This document shows, piece after piece, positions 1 through 4,703 of a stretch of 5,219 nucleotides of DNA. The stretch covers positions 1 to 5,219 of the forward strand of contig JAKBCP010000080.1 in assembly GCA_021807645.1 (NCBI GenBank). The letters are read 5' to 3'. This DNA is from a bacterium. GTDB lineage: Bacteria; Vulcanimicrobiota; Vulcanimicrobiia; Vulcanimicrobiales; Vulcanimicrobiaceae. The stretch's first letter is position 1; each line of letters opens with the position of its first letter. The notes below the pieces were generated by a model. The model was not told where the DNA came from. It saw only the letters and a program-made list of their open reading frames with translations, and did not search any database. Position numbers and translations under genes: made by a program.

Positions 1-1
1 G

Positions 2-412
2 CTCTGGTGGGGCGTGCTGCTGCTGTACAGCCTCACCACGCTGGCGAGCCTGCTGCTGCCGAGCGGGGCGGCGGCCCGCAACCCCATGCAGCTCGCCCCG
101 ATCGCCGTGCTCTCGCTGCTCGCGCTCGGTGGGGTGCATTGGTTTACGCGGGTCGGGAAGCCCGGCGCGGCCTTCGCCGCCTCGGCGATCTTTCTCGCCT
201 CCCTCGTGCTCGCGGCGGCGGCGACGATGTACCCCTACCTTTTGCCGGCGTTCCCGGCCGGGAGCGGCGGCATCGCTATCACCGACGCAGGGCCCGGCCC
301 CGGCGCGCTCGGTATGACGTTCGCGCTGACCCTCCCCGGGCTCGCCGCGGTCGTCCTCTACTCGCTCTTCGTGATACGGCGGATGCGGGGGCGCAGCGGA
401 TCGACTTCATAA
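2..412 (+). CDS. cydB: Cytochrome bd ubiquinol oxidase subunit II, C-terminal part (5' end outside window)
   Basis: The frame is open from the window edge and ends at TAA 410-412, giving the last 136 residues of a polytopic membrane protein. CydB is the second subunit of the bd-type quinol:O2 oxidase in the cytoplasmic membrane and supports the haem-bearing CydA. Four hydrophobic stretches are visible: the first ~20 residues, a helix around LAPIAVLSLLALGG, a long one leading into MYPYLLP, and a final one before the basic end VIRRMRGR. The pattern of a helix ending in (L/M)(F/Y)PYLLP, a short polar loop with an ITI/ITDA-like segment, then a last helix and an Arg-rich end is typical of CydB C-termini. 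Haem ligands sit mainly in CydA, so none are expected here. cydA would be expected upstream, outside the window. The call rests on this pattern alone; another oxidase-associated membrane protein is a less likely alternative. Confidence 0.82.
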   Translation, partial: LWWGVLLLYSLTTLASLLLPSGAAARNPMQLAPIAVLSLLALGGVHWFTRVGKPGAAFAASAIFLASLVLAAAATMYPYLLPAFPAGSGGIAITDAGPGPGALGMTFALTLPGLAAVVLYSLFVIRRMRGRSGSTS

Positions 413-437
413 CCGCCCCTTCCTGCCTCCGTGGCGC

Positions 438-466
438 TTGACGCTGCTCCGGTTCCCGGGTAGAAT
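438..466 (+). promoter_or_regulatory. Sigma-70-type promoter for rplM-rpsI
   Basis: A -35 element TTGACG (438-443) and a -10 element TAGAAT (461-466) are separated by 17 bp, the optimal spacing. Each element matches the housekeeping consensus at five of six positions. Transcription would begin near 473, leaving a leader of about 69 nt before the rplM ATG. It lies 25 bases after the cydB stop and is the only good promoter I could find in the window. It is inferred from sequence only. Confidence 0.72.
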
Positions 467-477
467 CCGGAGGTTGT

Positions 478-494
478 CGCGGGCTAGCCCCGCG
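478..494 (+). promoter_or_regulatory. GC-rich hairpin in the rplM leader
   Basis: CGCGGG (478-483) pairs with CCCGCG (489-494) around the 5-nt loop CTAGC. The hairpin lies within a few bases of the predicted transcription start, so it would form the 5' end of the rplM leader. In some bacteria L13 represses its own mRNA through the leader, so an autoregulatory role is possible but not shown here. The C/T-rich stretch after it (499-519) is not a clean U-tract, which argues against a simple intrinsic terminator for cydB. Confidence 0.45.
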
Positions 495-528
495 GCGGTT
501 CCCTTCTTGTCCCTTCATTCAGAACTCT

Positions 529-534
529 AGGAAG
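529..534 (+). promoter_or_regulatory. Ribosome binding site of rplM
   Basis: AGGAAG lies 7 nt before the ATG at 542. This is good Shine-Dalgarno complementarity and spacing, and it fixes the rplM start. Confidence 0.75.
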
Positions 535-541
535 CCTCGAT

Positions 542-979
542 ATGCGGACTTACCAACAGACAACGGCGCAGGCAACGCACGATTGGTTTATCGTCGATGC
601 CGCCGGGCAGCGTTTAGGCACCCTCGCGGTGCGGATCGCGCGCGCCCTCTCGGGCAAGCACAAGCCCACCTGGACCCCGCACATCGACGCCGGCGACCAC
701 GTCGTCGTCATCAACGCCGAAAAGATCGAACTCGGCGGCAATAAGTGGGAGCAGAAGGTCTATCATCGTCACAGCGGCTTCCCGGGCGGTCTCACCACCC
801 AGACGGCGCGCCAGATTCACGAGAAGCATCCCGAACGCCTCATCGAGAAGGCCGTTCGCGGAATGCTCCCGACCAATCGCATGCGCGACGTCCAGCTCAC
901 GCGCCTGCGCGTCTATCCCGGAACCGAGCACACCCATACTGCGCAGCAGCCCAAATCGCTGCTCGAGGAGATTTCGTGA
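542..979 (+). CDS. rplM: 50S ribosomal protein L13
   Basis: L13 is an early-assembling protein of the large ribosomal subunit that binds 23S rRNA. The 145-residue product has the normal family length and covers the whole fold. The N-terminal part reads WFIVDAAGQRLGTLA (residues 15-29), followed by LSGKHKPTWTPHIDAGDHVVVINA (36-59, characteristic of the family) and YHRHSGFPGGL (74-84). The L13 signature spans VRGMLPTN (105-112) to LRVYPGTEHTH (122-132), with the usual QQPKSL ending. The ATG at 542 is supported by the AGGAAG ribosome binding site and by alignment of the N-terminus with known L13 proteins. The stop TGA (977-979) overlaps the GTG start of rpsI by 4 bp, so the two are probably translationally coupled. 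The conserved rplM-rpsI pairing supports the call. Confidence 0.98.
   Translation: MRTYQQTTAQATHDWFIVDAAGQRLGTLAVRIARALSGKHKPTWTPHIDAGDHVVVINAEKIELGGNKWEQKVYHRHSGFPGGLTTQTARQIHEKHPERLIEKAVRGMLPTNRMRDVQLTRLRVYPGTEHTHTAQQPKSLLEEIS
965..970 (+). promoter_or_regulatory. Ribosome binding site of rpsI, inside rplM
   Basis: GAGGAG lies 5 nt before the GTG at 976, within the last codons of rplM. It decides the start of rpsI: no other start codon in this frame near here gives an S9-like N-terminus. Confidence 0.75.
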
Positions 980-1365
980 GCGAGTTCGTTCAGGCGACCG
1001 GTCGTCGCAAGCGCGCGGTAGCGCGCGTCCGCATGGCGTTAGGCCAAGGCGTGATTACCGTCAACAACAAACCGTTCGATGAATACTTCCCGCGCCCGCA
1101 GTTGCAGCAGATCGTCTGCCAGCCGCTCGAAGCGCTCGAGAGCCGTTCGCGCTACGACGTCATCGTGAAAACCGAGGGCGGCGGAGTAACCGGACAGGCC
1201 GGCGCGATTCGGCACGGCATCGCCCGCGCGCTCGTCGTGATGGACGAAGCCAGCAAAGGCACGATGCGCAAGCACGGCCTGCTCACTCGCGATCCGCGCG
1301 AAAAAGAATCGAAGAAGTACGGCCGCAAACGCGCCCGCAAACGCTTCCAATTCAGCAAGCGCTAA
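976..1365 (+). CDS. rpsI: 30S ribosomal protein S9
   Basis: S9 is a head protein of the small subunit whose C-terminal tail reaches the P-site tRNA. The product is 129 residues, the usual bacterial length. Near the N-terminus ATGRRKRAVARVR (residues 7-19) is typical. The S9 signature GGGVTGQAGAIRHGIARAL lies at 68-86. The basic tail KKYGRKRARKRFQFSKR ends in the conserved S-K-R that contacts tRNA. I chose GTG at 976, because it has a GAGGAG ribosome binding site at the right distance, forms a GTGA overlap with the rplM stop, and gives the expected N-terminus. The open frame continues upstream inside rplM to an ATG at 745, but that extension encodes nothing S9-like. Expression is expected from the promoter upstream of rplM. 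Confidence 0.98.
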   Translation: MSEFVQATGRRKRAVARVRMALGQGVITVNNKPFDEYFPRPQLQQIVCQPLEALESRSRYDVIVKTEGGGVTGQAGAIRHGIARALVVMDEASKGTMRKHGLLTRDPREKESKKYGRKRARKRFQFSKR

Positions 1366-2390
1366 AGACTCGCTTTGCCCTCGGCGCCCGTCTCGCTCTT
1401 CTGAGCGCGGCGGGCGTCGTCGCATCCATCCACCCCGGCGCCGCATGGATCGAGCGCAGTTACGTCAACGGCGGCTACCCGGTCTGGCAGCATATCGCGC
1501 GCGCGATCGCCGCGCCGTTCCCGTTCTCGCTCGGCGATATCGCGGTGCTCGCGCTGCTTGCGTTCTTCCTCCTCGCGCTCCGGCGCGGATTGCGCGGGCT
1601 CTTCGATGCGATGCTCGTGCTCTTGGTTGCCTATGCTTGGTTTGAGATCGCGTGGGGATGGAATTACGCGCGCGCGCCGATCGAAGCGCGGATAGGCACC
1701 TTCGATGCCGCCGCGGTAAATCCACGCGCGGTAGCGGCGCTGCGCGTCAAGGCGATCGCCGAACTCAATGCACTCGCGCCGCTCGCGCACGCGCGTGAAC
1801 GCGTCGGATACGATCGTGCCGAACTGCGAGCGGCGTGGCTGCCGGTGGTGCGCGCGCTCGGCGACCGCTGGAACCCGCATGTCGGCGCACCGAAATGGAC
1901 GATCGTCGGCCCGTTTATGTCGCTCAATGGTACCGAGGGGTTCATCAATCCGCTCACCTTGGAATCGCAACTCGCCCCGGATCTGCTTTGGTTCGAGGTA
2001 CCGTTCGATCTCGCGCACGAATGGTCGCACGTCGCGGGTTTCGCACGCGAGGATGAAGCGAACTACATCGGCGCGCTCGCCTGCCTGCGCGACCCTGACC
2101 CGATTGCGGAGTATTCCGGGTGGATGAGCGTGCTCTTCGCGCTTCCACCGTTGCCGCAGTATGCGAAAAACACGTTTACGCCGTTGGTGTGGAGCGATTT
2201 CGCGGCGATTCGCGCACGCAACGCGCGCAACCTCAACCTCGCCTTCGCCCGCTTTTCGTGGGGAACCTATAACCATTATCTCAAGAGCAACCACGTTGCA
2301 AGCGGCATCGCGAATTATGACGAGGTGACCCGGTTGCTCCTGGGTATCCCGCGCACGCGCATCGGCCTCCCGCGCGTCACGCCGCGGTAA
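1350..2390 (+). CDS. DUF3810-like membrane protein with HExxH zinc-protease motif (start uncertain)
   Basis: The product resembles DUF3810 proteins, a family without an assigned function. The first ATG/GTG/TTG in frame is GTG 1545 (281 aa), but family-like sequence already begins upstream: a basic-hydrophobic N-terminus (KTRFALGARLALLSAAG), then WIERSYVNGGYPVW and PFPFSLGDI. The only non-standard start candidates are ATT 1350, overlapping rpsI, and CTG 1401. I give ATT, which makes 346 aa with a complete first membrane helix. Two more hydrophobic segments lie near residues 64-78 and 83-102, followed by WGWNYARAP. A large, probably extracytoplasmic domain contains AHEWSH (HExxH at 223-227) followed by GFAREDEANY, with E234/E236 as possible third metal ligands. 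The C-terminal part has YNHYLKSNHVASGIANYDEV. This pattern suggests a membrane-bound zinc peptidase; no substrate can be inferred. The family call is fairly firm, the start is not. Confidence 0.8.
   Translation: MQQALKTRFALGARLALLSAAGVVASIHPGAAWIERSYVNGGYPVWQHIARAIAAPFPFSLGDIAVLALLAFFLLALRRGLRGLFDAMLVLLVAYAWFEIAWGWNYARAPIEARIGTFDAAAVNPRAVAALRVKAIAELNALAPLAHARERVGYDRAELRAAWLPVVRALGDRWNPHVGAPKWTIVGPFMSLNGTEGFINPLTLESQLAPDLLWFEVPFDLAHEWSHVAGFAREDEANYIGALACLRDPDPIAEYSGWMSVLFALPPLPQYAKNTFTPLVWSDFAAIRARNARNLNLAFARFSWGTYNHYLKSNHVASGIANYDEVTRLLLGIPRTRIGLPRVTPR
1382..1419 (+). other. Long stem-loop 16 nt after the rpsI stop
   Basis: CGGCGCCCG (1382-1390) pairs with CGGGCGTCG (1411-1419) over 9 bp with one G-U pair. 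After a 3x3 internal loop, CGCTC (1394-1398) pairs with GAGCG (1403-1407) around the tetraloop TTCT. No U-run follows, so it does not look like an intrinsic terminator. It could stabilise the 3' end of a processed rplM-rpsI mRNA or slow entry into the next gene. It also lies in the region encoding the first membrane helix of the DUF3810-like protein, so it may be a by-product of GC-rich coding sequence. Confidence 0.4.
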
Positions 2391-2435
2391 CGTTGCGGAA
2401 ATAACGCGTCGATATGCGGGCGGTACGATGCCTGC

Positions 2436-2645
2436 ATGTTTGACGTAGCAGCATCCCTTCAACCCGGTTTCGCCCACGCCGACGCCGGGCTTGCAGCCGC
2501 GAGTAACGCGCTCGCGCGCAGCCAAGCCGCGGGCGGCACCGGCGAGCGCGCGATGGCCGAGCTCGCGCGCAGCGCGCTCTTCGGCGATGCCTTGCTCGCG
2601 GCGATGCACGCGCGCCTCGGCGAGATCGCGAAGGCCGCGCGATGA
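2436..2645 (+). CDS. flgB: Very short FlgB-like proximal rod protein
   Basis: This small gene of 69 codons sits where flgB stands in standard flagellar operons, directly before flgC and fliE. FlgB forms the base of the flagellar rod and is usually about 110-140 residues. The N-terminus MFDVAASL resembles many FlgB starts. Residues 18-34 could be a reduced N-terminal rod helix. The C-terminal part MAELARSALFGDALLAAMHARLGEI (40-64) matches the FlgB C-terminal helix, which normally reads like MA.LAENALRYNALVQALSRKLG. The central region and the N-N-x-A-N-x-x-T-P-G rod motif are absent. ATG 2436 is the first start after the DUF3810 stop in this frame; only a weak GGGCGG lies upstream. The stop TGA overlaps the flgC ATG by 4 bp. 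The name rests on position and the C-terminal helix. A degenerate flgB or an unrelated small protein remain possible. Confidence 0.6.
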   Translation: MFDVAASLQPGFAHADAGLAAASNALARSQAAGGTGERAMAELARSALFGDALLAAMHARLGEIAKAAR

Positions 2646-2974
2646 CGCTCGATCTTTTGGGTAGCGCCGCCGATGCGATGCAGGCGCAGCGCAGCGCGCT
2701 CGACGTGTACGCGCGCAACGTCGCCGCCGCGCAGGCGGCGGGGCCGCGCGGACGATATGCCCGCAGCGTGCCGACCTTCGCGATGGTGCGCGACGCGCAG
2801 GGCGAGCGACGGTTACGTTTTCTCGGGGCGAAGCGCGAAGCGACGCGCGATGTCAATCTTGTTACGGAGATGGTCGACGTGCTCGACGCTTCGCGTGCCT
2901 ACGCCGCTGACGCCGCACTCTTTTCGATCGGCAAGCGAACGATCGAACGCACGATCGCGGTGGAACAACCGTGA
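2642..2974 (+). CDS. flgC: Flagellar proximal rod protein FlgC, shortened
   Basis: FlgC is a rod subunit exported through the flagellar secretion system and assembled above FliE and FlgB. The 110-residue product keeps both terminal helices. The N-terminal one (LLGSAADAMQAQRSALDVYARNVA, residues 5-28) corresponds to the usual 'S..GL.AQR.R.DV.S.NIAN' region. RYARSVPTF (39-47) corresponds to the YRRK-V-F strand. The C-terminal DVNLVTEMVDVLDASRAYAAD (70-90) is nearly the family consensus N-V-N-x-V-x-E-M-V-D...A-S-R-A-Y-E-A-N. It is about 25-40 residues shorter than typical FlgC. The N-I-A-N-x-x-T-T motif is eroded to RNVAAAQ, and the loop before the C-terminal helix (usually H-P-D-A-D...G-Y-V...P) is missing. 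ATG 2642 has AAGG 7 nt upstream and overlaps the flgB stop (ATGA). The stop overlaps the fliE GTG, indicating one tightly coupled operon. Confidence 0.9.
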   Translation: MTLDLLGSAADAMQAQRSALDVYARNVAAAQAAGPRGRYARSVPTFAMVRDAQGERRLRFLGAKREATRDVNLVTEMVDVLDASRAYAADAALFSIGKRTIERTIAVEQP

Positions 2975-3237
2975 CCGTTCGTCCGCTGCTTCCCGACGCG
3001 GCGCTGGTTTCGCCGACCTCCGACAGGGGGAAAGGAGCGTTCGCCGAGATCGTCGATGCACTTGGGGCGACGCTCCGAAAAGGTTCGCAAGCCGAAGATG
3101 CTTTTGCCGCGGGGCACGGTTCGCTTCGCGACGCGGTCTACGCGCGTGCGAAAGCCGATGTCGCCGTCGAGGTCGCCGCAGCAGAGTTGCAGCACGCGGC
3201 GCAAGCCCTACAATCGATCCTGACGATGCAGGTGTAG
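2971..3237 (+). CDS. fliE: Flagellar hook-basal body complex protein FliE
   Basis: FliE links the MS ring (FliF) to the proximal rod and is among the first exported flagellar subunits. The product is 88 residues, slightly shorter than the usual 95-110. Its second half fits the family well: an acidic-amphipathic helix FAEIVDALGATLRKGSQAED (24-43), FAAGHGSLRDAVYARAKADVAVEVA (45-69, matching 'F..G...L.EVM.A.QKAD.AL..A'), and the very typical end ALQSILTMQV, like the EIMRMQV/EIMNMQI end of FliE. The GTG start at 2971 has GGTGGA 6 nt upstream and shares GTGA with the flgC stop. The next gene, fliF, starts 1 bp after its stop, the usual order for partners that touch each other in the basal body. 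Confidence 0.92.
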   Translation: MTVRPLLPDAALVSPTSDRGKGAFAEIVDALGATLRKGSQAEDAFAAGHGSLRDAVYARAKADVAVEVAAAELQHAAQALQSILTMQV

Positions 3238-3238
3238 G

Positions 3239-4702
3239 GTGGAGTCGCTTGCACCGTGGCTGCGTCGCTGGAACGCCCTGGGCGGACGAACGCGTGCGGC
3301 GCTCGGCGCGGCGTTGCTGCTTGCCGCAGTAGCGAGCACCGCGATCGGTATCGCGACGCACCCGGCGCGCAGCGCGTTGTTTTCAAACCCGCTTTACCCG
3401 GCGCAGCTCGCCGAGATCGAGGAGCAGCTCGCGGCCTGGAACGAGCCCTTCACTCCGGTTCACCGTAACGTCGTCGTCGCGGCGGGGAGGCGCAGCGCGC
3501 TGCTGCTGCGCCTCGCGCTGGTCGGTTTGCCGCACGATCACGTCCCCGACAGCACCGAGGCGCTCGCCGGTATCGGCGTGCTCACGCCGCAAAGCGTCGT
3601 CGACGCGCAGACGCGGGTCGGACTCGCCGGCGATATCGAACGCGCGCTGCGCGGCATGCACGGCATTCGCGATGCGCGCGTCATCATCGCCCCCGCGCGC
3701 CGAGCGGCGTTCGCCGACGAAAGCGCGACGCCGGCGACGGCGAGCGTACGCGTACGCGTTGTCGCCGGAATGCAGATCGATGCGACCGAAGCGCGCGGTA
3801 TCCGTCGCTTCGTCGCTGCAAGCGTACCCGGTTTGACGGCGCAGCGGGTAACGTTGCTCGACGACGGAGGCAATGCATTCGAACGCTCGAACGTCGTCGG
3901 CGCCGCCGCCGGTACGCGGCTGCAGGCGACCTTGCAGGGCGCGCTCGATCGTGCCTTCGGCGTCGGCAGCACGATCGTGCGGGTCGTCGAGGAGCGCGAT
4001 CCGGCGACACGCAGCATCTCCACGCTCACGCGCGCTCCCTATGGGCCGGGCGCGCTCAGCGAGAGCAGCACAAACGAACGCTATCGTAAAGGCGGCATGG
4101 GCTACGACCGCTCGAGCGCGCGCCGCCAACGCGGCCTCGCGCAGCGACGCATGCGCGAATCGTTTCCGGCGGGCAGCTTGCGTCGGCGCGATGTTGCGGT
4201 GTTGGTCGACGCGCGACGGGTCGCCGATATCGCGGCGATCCGCGAACTCGTGAGCGCTGCCGCCGGTATCGATGCGCGTCGCGGGGATCGCCTCGTCGTC
4301 GAAGCGTTGCCGTTCGCGCGGAAGCAACCGATCGTCCGCGACGGCTGGTGGCTGGCATACGGGGCGATCGTTCCGTTGTTACCGACGCTGGTTGCGTCCC
4401 TTGCGGGGCTCTTGGTTTTGCGGGCGATGCGTTCGCCGTTCCGTTGGGCGGCGCGCACGGCGATGCGCGCGCTGCGAACGCGTCCGGCGGTTGCCGAATT
4501 CGGCGGGTATGCGCCGACCGCGCTGCGCGGCGCACTGCGCGACGAACCGCCGCATGCCGCCGCGGCGATGATGTCCGCGCTCCCGGCATCGACCGTTGCC
4601 GCCGTACTCGAACTCTATCCGCCCGAAGAGCGCGCCGCGATTCTCCGCAATATGGCGCGTACGCGCAGCCCGTTGGTGCCGAGCGCCGAGGAGTTTTTCT
4701 AA
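3239..4702 (+). CDS. fliF: Flagellar MS-ring protein FliF with a FliG-middle-domain-like C-terminal tail
   Basis: FliF forms the MS ring in the cytoplasmic membrane, the platform for the export gate, rod and C-ring. The 487-residue product is a little shorter than usual FliF (about 520-570). Residues 20-40 are the first membrane helix. ALFSNPLYPAQLAEIEEQL to LLRLALVGLP (46-98) is the first ring-building motif. VGLAGDIERALRGMHGIRDARVII (127-150) to VPGLTAQRVTLLDDGGNAF (196-214) is the second. Residues 226-360 are the third region, with an Arg-rich stretch (281-318) and AAGIDARRGDRLVVEALPF (341-359). A second helix spans about 370-396. The cytoplasmic tail from 427 (LRGALRDEPPHAAAAMMSAL...VAAVLELYPPEERAAILRNMAR) reads like the armadillo middle domain of FliG ('I.DEHPQ..A.IL..L...AA.IL...DE..R..V..RIA') rather than a standard FliF tail. 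GTG 3239 has AGGTG 4 nt upstream and lies 1 bp after fliE. Confidence 0.95.
   Translation: MESLAPWLRRWNALGGRTRAALGAALLLAAVASTAIGIATHPARSALFSNPLYPAQLAEIEEQLAAWNEPFTPVHRNVVVAAGRRSALLLRLALVGLPHDHVPDSTEALAGIGVLTPQSVVDAQTRVGLAGDIERALRGMHGIRDARVIIAPARRAAFADESATPATASVRVRVVAGMQIDATEARGIRRFVAASVPGLTAQRVTLLDDGGNAFERSNVVGAAAGTRLQATLQGALDRAFGVGSTIVRVVEERDPATRSISTLTRAPYGPGALSESSTNERYRKGGMGYDRSSARRQRGLAQRRMRESFPAGSLRRRDVAVLVDARRVADIAAIRELVSAAAGIDARRGDRLVVEALPFARKQPIVRDGWWLAYGAIVPLLPTLVASLAGLLVLRAMRSPFRWAARTAMRALRTRPAVAEFGGYAPTALRGALRDEPPHAAAAMMSALPASTVAAVLELYPPEERAAILRNMARTRSPLVPSAEEFF
4688..4693 (+). promoter_or_regulatory. Ribosome binding site of fliH, inside fliF
   Basis: GAGGAG lies 10 nt before GTG 4704, in the last codons of fliF. 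It supports that GTG over the upstream ATG at 4596, which would give an extension out of frame with fliF and without family similarity. Confidence 0.5.
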
Positions 4703-4703
4703 C

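Noticed and set aside
478..519. Intrinsic terminator of cydB
   Set aside because: The GC stem is followed by mixed C/T rather than a U-run, and it lies downstream of a strong promoter that points into rplM.
745..975. Upstream extension of rpsI inside rplM starting at ATG 745
   Set aside because: The extension has no S9 similarity, overlaps a certain rplM frame, and GTG 976 has a good ribosome binding site and gives the normal S9 length.
2388..2415. TAAC-N16-GTCGATAT before flgB, somewhat like a flagellar sigma-28 promoter
   Set aside because: It matches only partly and its spacing is off by one. CGAT-containing words are very common in this window, and sigma-28 normally drives late rather than basal-body genes.
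2424..2429. TACGAT as a -10 element for flgB
   Set aside because: No acceptable -35 element lies 16-18 bp upstream, and the box is only 6 bases from the ATG.
1362..2609. A 415-residue open frame on the minus strand
   Set aside because: It is antisense to the DUF3810-like gene and flgB, is rich in Arg/Glu/Ala, and has no recognisable motif. It is a typical by-product of GC-rich codon use on the plus strand.
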